64,000 nucleotides of DNA from Methylobacterium aquaticum (GCF_016804325.1 NZ_CP043627.1:3113001-3177000); one strand, 5' to 3'; positions 48,895 through 58,135 are shown, counted from the stretch's first letter. The notes: a model not told the origin generated them from the sequence alone. Program-made: numbers and translations.

Positions 48895-49485
48895 ATGAAG
48901 CTCTACGCCAACCCGACCTCGCCCTTCGTGCGCCTCGTCCGCATGGCGCTGATCGAGAAGGGCCTGAACGAGGCCACCGAGACCACCTTCGTCGATGCCT
49001 GGGCCGACGATCCGGCCTTCCTCGACGCCAACCCGGCCGGCCGCGTGCCGACGCTCGTCGCCGATGACGGCGCGCGGCTGACGGAAGCGCTGCTGATCCT
49101 CACCCATCTCGACGCGGTCGGCACCAGGCCGGCTTTGCTGGCGGGCGGCCCCGCCGCGCTCTCGGCCGCCGGCGTGGCGATCGGGGTGTTCGACGCCGCG
49201 GTGGCGGTGATCATCGGCCGCAAGTCGGCGCCGGATTTCGACGCCGGCCTCGTCGGCACCAAGCGCTTCCGCACCATGCGGGAGGGCTTGCGGCGCCTGG
49301 ATTCGGTGTTCGTGAGTATGCAGGAACCGTTCGGCCTGCCCGCCATCGCCGCGGTCACGGCCCTCGACTACCTGGTCTTCCGCTTCCCCGACCACGACTG
49401 GCGCGGGCTCTGCCCGAACGTGGCCGCCTTCCGCGACGCGCAGGCCGATCGTCCGTCGGTGCGGGACACCGTGCCGCGCGGATAA
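48895..49485 (+). CDS. glutathione S-transferase family protein
   Basis: The 196-residue protein begins MKLYANPTSPFVRLVRMALI, the SPF motif at the glutathione site, with NPAGRVPTLVADDGARLTEA giving the cis-Pro and the Glu-Ala contact. The C-terminal half is the helical GST domain, with a late DHDWRGLCPNVAAFRDAQAD. It is cytosolic, substrate unknown. It lies 16 bases after the binding protein and 113 before the LysR gene. Confidence 0.88.
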   Translation: MKLYANPTSPFVRLVRMALIEKGLNEATETTFVDAWADDPAFLDANPAGRVPTLVADDGARLTEALLILTHLDAVGTRPALLAGGPAALSAAGVAIGVFDAAVAVIIGRKSAPDFDAGLVGTKRFRTMREGLRRLDSVFVSMQEPFGLPAIAAVTALDYLVFRFPDHDWRGLCPNVAAFRDAQADRPSVRDTVPRG

Positions 49486-49598
49486 GCCCTCTCTCCTCGC
49501 GCCCCATGCGGTCCTCCCGAACCTCGGCTATCGTAGGCCTGACGGATCACGATCCGATGGCTGCGGCGACGGCCGGGACAAGGGAGGATACCGGCGCG

Positions 49599-50498
49599 AT
49601 GGAGCTTCGCCATCTTCGCTACTTCGTCGCGGTGGCCGACGATCTCAGCATCACCCGGGCGGCGGAGCGGCTGAACATCGCGCAGCCGGCGCTGAGCCAC
49701 CAGATCAAGAGCCTCGAGACCGAGATCGGCACCGCCCTGCTCCAGCGCCTGTCGCGCGGGGTGGCCCTGACCGAGCCCGGCCGCGCCTTCGCCGACGATG
49801 CCCGCGCGGTGCTCGCCGCCGTCGATGCCGCCAAGACCCGGGCCTTGCGCATCGCGACCGGCGACGTCGGCCAGATCCGCATCGGCTTCACCTCCTCGGC
49901 CTCGTTCCACCCCCTGGTGACGAGTGCGATCCGCGACTATCGCAGCGCCCATCCGGACGTGCAGGTCGAACTGCTGGAGGAGACGACCGCGAGCCTCATC
50001 GCCGCCTTCCGGGCCGGCCGGGTCGACGTCGCCTTCATGCGCCCGGACGAGGGCGAGGTCGACGATCTCTGGGCCCGCCACCTCTTCGACGAGCCGATGG
50101 TGGTGGCGCTGCCGGCGACGCATCGGCTCGCCGCGGAGGCCGGCCCCGTGGGCCTCGCCGATCTCTCGCACGAGGGTTTCATCGTCTATCCGCGCCGCAA
50201 CGGGCGGGCGCTCTACGACGGCATCATGGCGGCCTGCGCGGCGGCGGGGTTCTCGCCCCACATCGCCCAGAACGCGCCGCAGCTCGCCTCGGTGGTCAAC
50301 CTCGTCGCCACCGGCATCGCGCTCGCCATCGTGCCGCGCTCGATGGCGCGGCTGGCCACAGAAGGCGTCCGCTACCGGGAGATCGCCGGTCCGGCCCCGG
50401 TCGCGCCGATGACCCTGGTGCGCCAGCCGGCGCCGGAGATGCCGCATCCGCGGATCTTTACCGATCTGGTGCTGGCGCGGGTGCGGGGTGAGGAGTGA
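49599..50498 (+). CDS. LysR family transcriptional regulator
   Basis: The 299-residue protein begins MELRHLRYFVAVADDLSITR with helix-turn-helix AAERLNIAQPALSHQIKSLE at residues 20-40, followed by a two-lobed effector domain (IRIGFTSSASFHPLVTSAIR, RVDVAFMRPDEGEV). BenM/CatM-like proteins have this N-terminus. ATG 49599 has AGGGAGG upstream; 31 in-frame codons before it are not conserved. Its target is unclear: no gene is divergent from it, and the GMC gene converges from the other side. Confidence 0.92.
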   Translation: MELRHLRYFVAVADDLSITRAAERLNIAQPALSHQIKSLETEIGTALLQRLSRGVALTEPGRAFADDARAVLAAVDAAKTRALRIATGDVGQIRIGFTSSASFHPLVTSAIRDYRSAHPDVQVELLEETTASLIAAFRAGRVDVAFMRPDEGEVDDLWARHLFDEPMVVALPATHRLAAEAGPVGLADLSHEGFIVYPRRNGRALYDGIMAACAAAGFSPHIAQNAPQLASVVNLVATGIALAIVPRSMARLATEGVRYREIAGPAPVAPMTLVRQPAPEMPHPRIFTDLVLARVRGEE

Positions 50499-50535
50499 TG
50501 AGATTCTCCCGATCTGTGCCTGCATCAATCAGGCG

Positions 50536-50747
50536 CGAGGTTCCCCTCTCCCCGCGGGCGGGGAGAGGGCTGCGTCTCCGTTCAGGAGATGCAGCAAGCC
50601 CGCAGGGCGAGGGTGAGGGGGTGTCTCCGTATGAGACTCCTCCGGCACTACCCCCTCACCCTCGCTTCGGCTGCGCCTCCGCTTGCCGTGTCTCCTGAAC
50701 GTCGACACGGCCCTCTCCCCGCCCGCGGGGAGAGGGGAAACCCGCGC
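50536..50747. repeat. palindromic repeat family D, copy D4
   Basis: GCGCGAGGTTCCCCTCTCCC at the left is inverted against GGGGAGAGGGGAAACCCGCGC at the right. Inside, CGTCTCCGTTCAGGAGA and TCTCCTGAACGTCGACACGG, and CGAGGGTGAGGGGGTG and CCCCCTCACCCTCG, are also inverted. It lies between convergent LysR and GMC genes. Confidence 0.85.
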
Positions 50748-50849
50748 TTTTCTTCCTCCGGGTAGTCCTGTCGTCCGGGAGAGGGGTATGTGCTCGCCTC
50801 TACTCGAATAGATCAAGCGGAAACCGCACATCTCTCCCGACCATCCCCC

Positions 50850-52421
50850 TCACACCCCCAGCCGCCCGACGATGTGATCCGCCACCCGCAGCGAATTGGC
50901 GATGATCGTCAGCGTCGGGTTCACCGCACCGATCGACGGGAAGAAGCTCGCATCGGTCACGTAGAGGTTGTCGAGCTCGTGGGCCTTGCAATCGAGGTCG
51001 AGGACCGAGCTCGCCGGGTCGGGGCCGAAGCGGAGCGTGCCGGCCTGGTGGGCGGTGCCGCCGATCGGCACGTCCTTGCCGAGATAGAGCGAGCGGTCGA
51101 ACAGGTGCGGGTGGATGTCGAGCCTGGAGCAGAGGTCGCGCAGCTTGGCCTTCAGCCGGTGCAGGGCCTCGCCGTTGGTCTCCGTCAGGTCGAGCCGCAC
51201 CTTGCCGCCGTCGTAGAAGATCCGGTTCTGCGGGATCGGCAGGTCCTCGGTGGTGAGCCAGAAATCGAGGGAGTGCTGGGCGATCCAGTCGAACGGCTTT
51301 TCCGGGAACCATTGCAGGAAGCCCGGCAGGCCCTCGCCGCGGATCTGCACCCCGTCCGACTTGCCGACCATCTGGATGTGGCCGAGGGGAAACTCCCAGT
51401 CGTCGGCGCCGAAATAGAAGTCGTTGAGGCCGAGCGTCTTCTGGAACCGGGTCGGGTTCGGGGTGCGGGAGATGGCGAGCACGGTGGAGTTGTTGTGCCG
51501 CATGTAGTTGCGGCCGACTTGCCCCGAGCGGTTCGCCAGCCCCTGCGGGTGGGCGTCGCTGGCGGAGCGCAGCAGGAGCAGTGCCGAGGAGAGCGCGCCG
51601 CAGGCCACCACCACGATGTCGCCGGTGAACACCTCGGTCGCCTCGCCGCGCTTCACCTCGACGCCGGTGACCGTCCGCCCCGCCGGATCGGTCAGGAGCC
51701 GATCGACGTAAGAATTGGTCATCAGCGTGAGGTTCGGATGCGCCGCCAGAGCCGGGTCGATGCAGGTCACCTGCGAATCGGCCTTGCCGTTGGTGATGCA
51801 GGGATAGCCGTCGAAGGCGTCGCAGCGGATGCAGGCCGAATGCGGCAGCGGCTTGCCGTCGCGCTCGTCGAGCCGCACGCCGACCGGGAGGTGGAACGGG
51901 TGGTGCCCCTCGCGCTTGAGCCCGTCGAACAGCTCCTGGATCCGCGGTTCGTGGGTGATCGGTGGGTAGGCGTAAGGTTTCGCTGACGGCGGCTCGGTCG
52001 GGTCCTCGCCGCGCAGGCCGTGGACGTAGTAGAGTTCCTCCGCCGCCTGGTAATACGGCTCGAACACGTCGTACTTCACCGGCCATTCCGGCGAGATCCC
52101 GTCCGGATGGCGAACTTGATCAAAATCCTTCTCGCGCAGGCGGAGCAGGACCGAGCCGTAGACCTTGCTGTTGCCGCCGACGAAGTAGTGCAAACCGGGA
52201 TGGAAGCTGGAGCCGTCGGCGCCGTACCAGGTCTCGGGGGCCTGGTAGCGGGCATCGACGAAGACCGCCTGGCTGTCCCAGTTCTCCCGCTCCCGCGGCA
52301 GGTAATCGCCGCGCTCGAGCAGCAGGATGCGCTTGCCGGTCTGGGCCAGCCGCCACGCCATGGTGCCGCCGCCGGGCCCCGAGCCGACGATGACGACGTC
52401 GTAGTGCCGGTTCTCGCTCAT
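50850..52421 (-). CDS. GMC family oxidoreductase
   Basis: The 523-residue flavoenzyme begins MSENRHYDVVIVGSGPGGGT (FAD-binding GxGxxG) with the RILLLERGDYLPRE beta-alpha-beta. The C-terminal active-site region has PIGGTAHQAGTLRFGPDPAS (catalytic His) and PSIGAVNPTLTIIANSLR (His/Asn partner). The Cys-rich ACIRCDAFDGYPCITNGKAD resembles gluconate-dehydrogenase-like and sugar-oxidising members. No signal peptide. It is divergent from the DoxX-cupin-lactonase-VOC operon and may supply the lactone that the lactonase opens; that link is inference. Confidence 0.88.
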   Translation of the reverse strand: MSENRHYDVVIVGSGPGGGTMAWRLAQTGKRILLLERGDYLPRERENWDSQAVFVDARYQAPETWYGADGSSFHPGLHYFVGGNSKVYGSVLLRLREKDFDQVRHPDGISPEWPVKYDVFEPYYQAAEELYYVHGLRGEDPTEPPSAKPYAYPPITHEPRIQELFDGLKREGHHPFHLPVGVRLDERDGKPLPHSACIRCDAFDGYPCITNGKADSQVTCIDPALAAHPNLTLMTNSYVDRLLTDPAGRTVTGVEVKRGEATEVFTGDIVVVACGALSSALLLLRSASDAHPQGLANRSGQVGRNYMRHNNSTVLAISRTPNPTRFQKTLGLNDFYFGADDWEFPLGHIQMVGKSDGVQIRGEGLPGFLQWFPEKPFDWIAQHSLDFWLTTEDLPIPQNRIFYDGGKVRLDLTETNGEALHRLKAKLRDLCSRLDIHPHLFDRSLYLGKDVPIGGTAHQAGTLRFGPDPASSVLDLDCKAHELDNLYVTDASFFPSIGAVNPTLTIIANSLRVADHIVGRLGV

Positions 52422-52531
52422 CGGCGGGGTTCCCTCCTCTGCGAAAAAGCCGCGGGATGACGCAAGGGTCCTTGCCCGTGCGAGGCGGATATGGCGGGGC
52501 TGGCGCGAAGGTCGAGCCGCCCCACTTAGCT

Positions 52532-52547
52532 TTTCGCACACGCGAAA
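52532..52547. promoter_or_regulatory. possible operator between GMC and DoxX genes
   Basis: TTTCGC-ACAC-GCGAAA is a perfect inverted repeat with a 4-base spacer in the 149-base divergent gap, 23 bases before the DoxX ATG. It is a candidate site for a shared regulator; no candidate is coded next to it. Confidence 0.4.
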
Positions 52548-52570
52548 CCGGGCAGTGAGGTCACAGGCGG

Positions 52571-53041
52571 ATGGCAACCTTCAGCATCGCGGTCGCGTTC
52601 GGGGTCAGGCTCCTCCTGGTGATGCTGTTCCTGCCGTTCAGCGCGCTGGACAAGATCCTGAACTTTCGCGGGGCGGTGGGGCAGGCAAAACAGGCGGTTC
52701 ACGCCACCGCGCCGGCGACGGCCTTGATCCTCATGGGCCTGTTCGTCGAGATCGTCATGTCGCTCGGGGTCCTCACCGGCATCGCCGACCGCTTCGCCGC
52801 GTTCGTCCTCGCCGGCTATTGCGGCGTCACCGCGCTCCTGTGGAAGCAGTTCTGGAAGCCGGGCGATTTCTGGTCCGGCGGCAAGGGCCGCGAGCTTTTC
52901 TGGGATTTCTGGAAGAACCTCGCGCTCGCCGGCGGGTTTCTGCTCGTCACGTTCGGCACCGGGGCGAGCACCGTGGAGAGTTTCGTCTCACACCCCTTCG
53001 CCTCGTCGAACCCCTACAGAATCAGCGAGACCGCCCGATGA
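52571..53041 (+). CDS. DoxX-like inner-membrane protein
   Basis: The 156-residue protein has four hydrophobic segments (FGVRLLLVMLFLPFSALDKI, ATALILMGLFVEIVMSLGVL, FAAFVLAGYCGVTALLWKQF, KNLALAGGFLLVTFGTGAST), the DoxX layout. In some relatives DoxX works with quinone-linked oxidation. It leads a four-gene operon and overlaps the cupin gene by 4 bases. A role as electron partner of the divergent GMC enzyme is speculative. Confidence 0.8.
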   Translation: MATFSIAVAFGVRLLLVMLFLPFSALDKILNFRGAVGQAKQAVHATAPATALILMGLFVEIVMSLGVLTGIADRFAAFVLAGYCGVTALLWKQFWKPGDFWSGGKGRELFWDFWKNLALAGGFLLVTFGTGASTVESFVSHPFASSNPYRISETAR

Positions 53042-53484
53042 GCGACGAGAAGCCCAGCATCCCCTACTGGCACCTGTGGGCCGACGAGGACGGGATCAGC
53101 CACCAGACCCGGTGCGCCTTCACCGAGTTCGAGGAGAAATCGATGTCGCCGCCGGCCCCGCCGCAATGGCAGGGCCAGAAGACCCATGACGGCGCCACCG
53201 TGTTCGTCACCGTGCAGCCGGTCGGCTGGACCGGCGACTGGCACCCGAACCCGAAGCCGCAATGGATCATCCCGCTCTCGGGCCGGTGGTTCGTCGAATC
53301 GATGGACGGGACGCGGGTCGAGATGGGGCCGGGCGAGATCTCGTTCGGCGAGGACCAGAACGTCCGCGAGGTCGACGGCAAGAAGGGCCACCGCTCCGGC
53401 ACGATCGGGGACGAGCCGGCGGTGCTGATGATCGTGCAAGTCGACAAGCCCCCGACCACCGGCGCGGCCTGCCGGTTCCGGTGA
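53038..53484 (+). CDS. cupin-domain protein
   Basis: The 148-residue protein has a beta-rich centre fitting a single cupin: VTVQPVGWTGDWHPNPKPQW then IIPLSGRWFVESMDGTRVEM, GPGEISFGEDQNV and HRSGTIGDEPAVLMIVQVD. His residues at GDWHPNP and GHRSG could bind metal. Exact function is unknown; cupins in sugar clusters may be isomerases or sensors. ATG overlaps the DoxX stop, and 4 bases separate it from the lactonase gene. Confidence 0.75.
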   Translation: MSDEKPSIPYWHLWADEDGISHQTRCAFTEFEEKSMSPPAPPQWQGQKTHDGATVFVTVQPVGWTGDWHPNPKPQWIIPLSGRWFVESMDGTRVEMGPGEISFGEDQNVREVDGKKGHRSGTIGDEPAVLMIVQVDKPPTTGAACRFR

Positions 53485-53488
53485 CGCC

Positions 53489-54391
53489 ATGGACGGGTTC
53501 GAGATCCACGACGAGCGCTTCAAGCACTACATCCTCGGCAATGCGCCGCTCGAAGAGCTCGGCTCCGGCTTCCGCTGGATCGAGGGGCCGGTCTGGATGG
53601 GCGACGCCGATTGCCTGCTGTTCCAGGACCTGCCGCGCAACCGCACCATGCGGTGGATCGAGGGCGCCGGCTTCTCGGTCTACCGGGCGCCGTCGAACTA
53701 CGCCAACGGCCAGACCCGCGACCGGGAGGGCCGGCTGATCGCCTGCTCGCATCGCGGCCGCTGCCTGTATCGCACCGAATATGACGGCACGGTCACGACG
53801 CTGGTCGAACGCCATGCCGGCAAGCGGCTGAACTCGCCCAACGACGTGGTGGTGAAGTCCGACGGGACGATCTGGTTCAGCGATCCGGTCTACGGCATCG
53901 CGAACGACTACGAGGGCGGGCGCCAGCACTCCGAGCAGCCCCCGGCCCTCTACCGCTTCGATCCGCGCACGAACGAGATCGCGGTGATGGCGGGTGATTT
54001 CGACGGACCGAACGGCCTCGCCTTCTCGCCCGACGAGCGCCGGCTCTACGTCGCCGAGACCGGCGACCAGTCGAAGCCGAACCCGCGCCAGTACATCCGC
54101 GTCTTCGACGTCGCGCCCGATGGCGCTCTGTCGGGCGGCGACGTCTTCCACAAGATCGAGCCCGGCTATTGCGACGGGATGCGGGTCGACGAGGACGGCA
54201 ACGTCTGGTCGAGCGCAGGCGACGGGGTCCACTGCATCAGCCCGGAGGGCAAGCTGATGGGCAAGATCCTGGTGCCGCACGTGGTCTCGAACATCACCTT
54301 CGGCGGTCCTGCCAAGAACCGCCTGTTCATCGGCGGCTCGCACACGCTCTACGGCATCTTCCTCGATCGGCGCGGGGTGCAGACGCCGTGA
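53489..54391 (+). CDS. SMP-30/gluconolactonase family lactonase
   Basis: The 300-residue beta-propeller protein has FRWIEGPVWMGDADCLLFQD (metal Glu), RLNSPNDVVVKSDGTIWFSD (Asn/Asp), GPNGLAFSPDERRLYVAETG and GYCDGMRVDEDGNVWSSAGD, the four metal-site motifs. These enzymes hydrolyse sugar lactones using Ca or Zn. No signal peptide is seen, so it acts in the cytoplasm. It is third in the DoxX operon and overlaps the VOC gene by 4 bases (GTGA). Confidence 0.92.
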   Translation: MDGFEIHDERFKHYILGNAPLEELGSGFRWIEGPVWMGDADCLLFQDLPRNRTMRWIEGAGFSVYRAPSNYANGQTRDREGRLIACSHRGRCLYRTEYDGTVTTLVERHAGKRLNSPNDVVVKSDGTIWFSDPVYGIANDYEGGRQHSEQPPALYRFDPRTNEIAVMAGDFDGPNGLAFSPDERRLYVAETGDQSKPNPRQYIRVFDVAPDGALSGGDVFHKIEPGYCDGMRVDEDGNVWSSAGDGVHCISPEGKLMGKILVPHVVSNITFGGPAKNRLFIGGSHTLYGIFLDRRGVQTP

Positions 54392-55296
54392 GCGCGCTCC
54401 GCCTCGCCCGCATCACCCTGAACGCCGCCGATCCGGCGCGTCTGGCGGAGTTCTACCGCGCGGCCCTGGGCTTCACCGCGGGCGAGGCGCCGCCGGCCGC
54501 GGAAGTCTCCGCCGTGCCCGGTCTCGCCGACGCGCAGACCGTGCCCTTGCGCCTCGGCGACCAGCATCTCGACCTCGTGGCGGTGCCCCCGTCCGGCCGG
54601 CCCTATCCGGGCGACGTGCCGGGCTTCAGCCCATTGTTCCAGCACTGCGCCATCATCGTCTCCGACATGGCGGCGGCCCATGCCCGCCTGTCGGCGCATC
54701 CGGGCTGGCGGCCGATCTCGACCGACGGGCCGGTGCGGCTCCCCGCCGCCTCGGGCGGCGTGACGGCGTTCAAGTTCCGTGATCCGGAGGGCCATCCCCT
54801 CGAATTGCTGGCCTTCCCGCCGGAGGCCGTGCCCGAGGCCTGGCGCGGGCGCGAGACCGGTGACGTCTGCCTCGGCCTCGACCATTCGGCGATCTCGGTC
54901 GTCGACACCGCCCGCAGCATCGCGTTCTACGAATCCCTCGGGCTGTGCGTGGCGTCACGCTCGCTCAATACCGGACCGGAACAGGCCCGCCTCGACGCGG
55001 TCGCCGATCCGGTGGTCGAGGTGACGGGCCTCGGCTTCCCGGACGGGCGGCCGCCCCATGTCGAATTGCTGTGCTACCGCGGCGACGTTTCGCGATCGGC
55101 CCCGGACCTTGCGGTCAACGATGTCGCGGCGACGCGGCTGGTGATCGCGATGACGGATGCCGATGGCGTGGTTGAGGCCTGCGCCGCCCATGCAGGACGC
55201 CTTGTGTCACGAGGCCCGATCCCGCGGCCCGGCGGCGGCGTCGACGCGCTGCTGCGCGACCCGGACGGGCATTGCGTGTGGCTGACGGCGGGGTGA
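54388..55296 (+). CDS. VOC family protein with two glyoxalase-like domains
   Basis: From a GTG overlapping the lactonase stop, the 302-residue product has two VOC modules: residues about 1-147 (ARITLNAADPARLAEFYRAA, AFKFRDPEGHPLELLAF) and 160-300 (LDHSAISVVDTARSIAFYES, DALLRDPDGHCVWLTA). Each ends with the metal-binding Glu/His region typical of this fold. It could be a lyase, isomerase or dioxygenase; the substrate is unknown. Tight coupling to a lactonase suggests it acts on the same pathway. Confidence 0.8.
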   Translation: MSALRLARITLNAADPARLAEFYRAALGFTAGEAPPAAEVSAVPGLADAQTVPLRLGDQHLDLVAVPPSGRPYPGDVPGFSPLFQHCAIIVSDMAAAHARLSAHPGWRPISTDGPVRLPAASGGVTAFKFRDPEGHPLELLAFPPEAVPEAWRGRETGDVCLGLDHSAISVVDTARSIAFYESLGLCVASRSLNTGPEQARLDAVADPVVEVTGLGFPDGRPPHVELLCYRGDVSRSAPDLAVNDVAATRLVIAMTDADGVVEACAAHAGRLVSRGPIPRPGGGVDALLRDPDGHCVWLTAG

Positions 55297-55373
55297 CGGG
55301 GAGCGGCCGAGCGTTCCGGGGTCGCGCGATCCACAGCCGACAAGAGCTCGTTTGGTGTGGCCGCCTGACATGA

Positions 55374-55533
55374 AACCCTCGATGTCATCCCGGGGCCGCG
55401 AAAGCGGAGCCCGGGATCCATAACCGCTGACGATGCAGGATGAAGCGGAACGCTGTCAGCCTTTCCAGGAGGCGTCAGCGGTTATGGATCCCGGGTTCTC
55501 GACTTCGTCGAGCCCCGGGATGACGCGGAGGGT
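55374..55533. repeat. palindromic repeat family A, copy A5
   Basis: CCCTCGATGTCATCCCGGGG at the left is inverted against CCCCGGGATGACGCGGAGGG at the right, and GAGCCCGGGATCCATAACCG against CGGTTATGGATCCCGGGTTC. The centre TGACGATGCAGGATGAAGCGG has the A3 orientation. It fills half of the 306-base gap between the VOC gene and the minus-strand binding protein gene. Confidence 0.85.
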
Positions 55534-55602
55534 GTCAGTACTATCGACGAAGTCGAATAGATCCCGGAATCTACGGATCATGCCGTCAACCCGAACATGC
55601 TC

Positions 55603-56715
55603 TCACGGCTCCTCCCCCCGCCTTTCCCCCCGCGGCGCCTCCGCGCCGATCGACTGGCGCCATTCGGCGAGGAAACGGGCGCGCTTGGCCCGGTCCTGCA
55701 CCGCCAGCAGCACCGGCCCGACGGTGATCGGTCGGAAGGCGCCGGCGGCGGACAGGCTCGGCGGGCCGTCGACGCCCTCGGGCAGCGGGCCGGTGCGGTC
55801 GAAGAAGAAGGCCTGCTCGCGCGAGACCCGCTGGCCGCGCTCGGACAGGAGGTAATCGACGAAGGCGAAGGCGTCGCCCACCGCCCGGGCGGTGACCGGA
55901 ACCAGGACGGCGCGGCTGAGGACGATGGTGTAGTCCCGCGGCACCACCACGCCGAGGCGGGCGCCGCGCCGGATCGCGCCGTAGACGTAGGAGCCGAGCA
56001 GGTTGTAGCCGATCACGATGCGCCCGGCCGCGAGATCGGCGATCAGGTCGGCGGTGCAGCAGCGCACCTGGAGGTTCGCCCGCCCGAACGCCTCGACGAG
56101 GCGGCCATAGGTGGCCGCGGCCCGGGCATCGTAGACCGCGAACAGGTAGCCGATGCCCGACAGGGTGATGTCGTAGGAGCCGATCCGCCCGGCATAGGTC
56201 TCGGGCTTGCGCCGCAGCAGGTCGACGAGGGCGACGCGGCTGCGCGGCAGGTCCTCCGGCGGCACCAGGTCCGGCCGGTAGGCGATCACCGCCGGCTCGG
56301 TGGTGAAGCCGAACACCTCGTCGCGCCAGTTGGCCCAGTCCGGCTGGCGGCCGGTCTCGATCGAGCGGTGCGAGCGGGCGCAGCCGTCATTGGCGAGCTT
56401 GATCAGGTGGTCGACCGAGGAGGAGATGACCACGTCGGCGGCGTAGTCGGATGGACCCCGCCCGGCGGCGCAGGCCGCCGCCACCCTGCTGAACAGGTCG
56501 GCGGTGATGTATTCGTGGTAGACCACCGTCACGTCGGGATAGAGCAACTGGTAGTCGCGGATCAGCGGCGCCATCGCGTCGGTATCGGCGGCGGAGCGGA
56601 TGGCCAGCGTGGTGCGCTCGTGCTCGCTCGCCGGGAAGCGGACCACCTCCTCGGCGGCGGCCGGACTCGCGAGGGCGAGGGCGAGGGCGAGGAGCAGGGC
56701 GAGGCGGCGGATCAT
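55603..56715 (-). CDS. periplasmic substrate-binding protein linked to a two-component system
   Basis: The 370-residue protein has a signal peptide (MIRRLALLLALALALASPAA) and an iron/thiamine-type type II binding fold: LIRDYQLLYPDVTVVYHEYI, ADVVISSSVDHLIKLANDGC, FTTEPAVIAYRPDLVPPED and AFAFVDYLLSERGQRVSREQ. No permease or ATPase is cotranscribed. Its ATG overlaps the stop of the kinase gene (ATGA), so the two are coupled. It probably presents a ligand to that kinase rather than feeding a transporter. Confidence 0.87.
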   Translation of the reverse strand: MIRRLALLLALALALASPAAAEEVVRFPASEHERTTLAIRSAADTDAMAPLIRDYQLLYPDVTVVYHEYITADLFSRVAAACAAGRGPSDYAADVVISSSVDHLIKLANDGCARSHRSIETGRQPDWANWRDEVFGFTTEPAVIAYRPDLVPPEDLPRSRVALVDLLRRKPETYAGRIGSYDITLSGIGYLFAVYDARAAATYGRLVEAFGRANLQVRCCTADLIADLAAGRIVIGYNLLGSYVYGAIRRGARLGVVVPRDYTIVLSRAVLVPVTARAVGDAFAFVDYLLSERGQRVSREQAFFFDRTGPLPEGVDGPPSLSAAGAFRPITVGPVLLAVQDRAKRARFLAEWRQSIGAEAPRGERRGEEP

Positions 56716-58097
56716 GCCCGCCCCTCCCCGTCCGGCAGGGACAGGATCACGCAGAACCCCTTCTCGGAGTGGGTCTCGAAGCGCATCTCGCCGCCATGGG
56801 CCGCCGCGACCTCGGCGGCGATCGACAGGCCGAGGCCGGAGCCGACCGTGCCGCCGGTGGCGGCCTGGAACGGCTGGCGCACCCGCGCCCAGTCGCTCGC
56901 CGGGATCCCCGGCCCGTCATCTTCCACCGCCAGCACCACCCGGCCGCGCTCGCGCCCGACCCGCACCGTGAGCCGGCTTCGCGCGCCGTGCTTGAGGGCG
57001 TTGTGGATCAGGTTCGCCAGGGCCTCGCGGAGCGCGATGGCATCGGCGGGGATCGTCACGGCCTCCTCCGGACCCTCGTAGCCGAAATCGACCGGCCGGC
57101 TGCCGGCCTGCTGCACCGCGTCGATCAGGGTGCGGCGGGCGAGCCCCGCCACGTCGACCGGATCGAAGGCGGCCGTGCGGGCGCGGTGGATCACCATGGC
57201 GTGGTTGAGGAGCTGGTTGGTGAGGTGCCCGAGTTCGGCGGTGCGCCGGCGGATGCGGGCGAGCTGGTCGCGCCGGCGCCCCTCGTCGGTCTCGCTCGAC
57301 AGGAGGTCGAGCTGGGCGGCGAGCGCGGTCAGCGGCGTGCGGATCTGGTGGGCGGCATCCGCGATGAAGCGCTTCATCACGCCGACATGGCCCGACAGCC
57401 GCCCCATGAAGTGGTCGATCGAGGCGACGAGCAGGTGGATCTCCTGCGGCGCGGCCAGCCCGAGCGGCTGGAGGTCGTTGGGCCCGCGGGCCGCCAGCAC
57501 GCCCTCGATGGCGCCGAGCGGCCGCAGGGCGGCGCGCACCGCCACCGCGACGGCCCCGAGCGCCAGCGCGCTCATCGCCAGCACCATCAGGCTCGCCTTG
57601 ACGGTGAGCGCGCGGGTGAGCTGGCCGCGCGCCTCGCGGGTCTGGGCCACCACCACGGCGGCGAAGCCCGCATGCGTCGCGTCCGGCACGTAGCGCCCCG
57701 CCACCACCGCCCGCACCGCCTGGCCGCGATGCTCCCCGTCGAGGAGGATCGGCCCGGCGCCGAGATGCTGGCGATCGACCGGGATGCCGAGATCGGCGTC
57801 GCCCGTGAGCAGCCGGTCGGCGGGATCGACCACCTTGTAGAAGATCCGGTCGCGGGGGCTGAGCGCCAGCGTCTCGAAGGCCGAGAACGGCGGATCGACC
57901 GAGATCGTGCGCCCGTCGCTGGCGATGGATTCCGCGATCTGGAGCGCCGCGCCGACGAGGAGCCGGTCATAGGCCTCGTCCGCCGCCAGCCGCGCCGAGG
58001 CCCAGGCGGCGGCGAGCAGCAGGCCTGCGCCGACCGCCAGCACCAGAGCCAGCACCGCGACGAGGCGGGAGAACAGCGAGGAGGTGCGGGGGATCAC
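56712..58097 (-). CDS. sensor histidine kinase (TctE/QseC-like)
   Basis: The 461-residue protein, from GTG, has two membrane spans (LVAVLALVLAVGAGLLLAAA and VKASLMVLAMSALALGAVAV) around a periplasmic sensor of about 125 residues, a HAMP-like linker, the HisKA box FIADAAHQIRTPLTALAAQL with phospho-His250, and ATPase motifs NLIHNALKHG, VEDDGPGIP and GSGLGLSIA. Domain order and linked binding protein resemble TctE. The response regulator lies upstream at 58304-58978, separated by repeat B3. Confidence 0.93.
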   Translation of the reverse strand: MIPRTSSLFSRLVAVLALVLAVGAGLLLAAAWASARLAADEAYDRLLVGAALQIAESIASDGRTISVDPPFSAFETLALSPRDRIFYKVVDPADRLLTGDADLGIPVDRQHLGAGPILLDGEHRGQAVRAVVAGRYVPDATHAGFAAVVVAQTREARGQLTRALTVKASLMVLAMSALALGAVAVAVRAALRPLGAIEGVLAARGPNDLQPLGLAAPQEIHLLVASIDHFMGRLSGHVGVMKRFIADAAHQIRTPLTALAAQLDLLSSETDEGRRRDQLARIRRRTAELGHLTNQLLNHAMVIHRARTAAFDPVDVAGLARRTLIDAVQQAGSRPVDFGYEGPEEAVTIPADAIALREALANLIHNALKHGARSRLTVRVGRERGRVVLAVEDDGPGIPASDWARVRQPFQAATGGTVGSGLGLSIAAEVAAAHGGEMRFETHSEKGFCVILSLPDGEGRA

Positions 58098-58135
58098 GGT
58101 CGAGGATCCGGTATCATCTGTTTCATCCCGACCGC

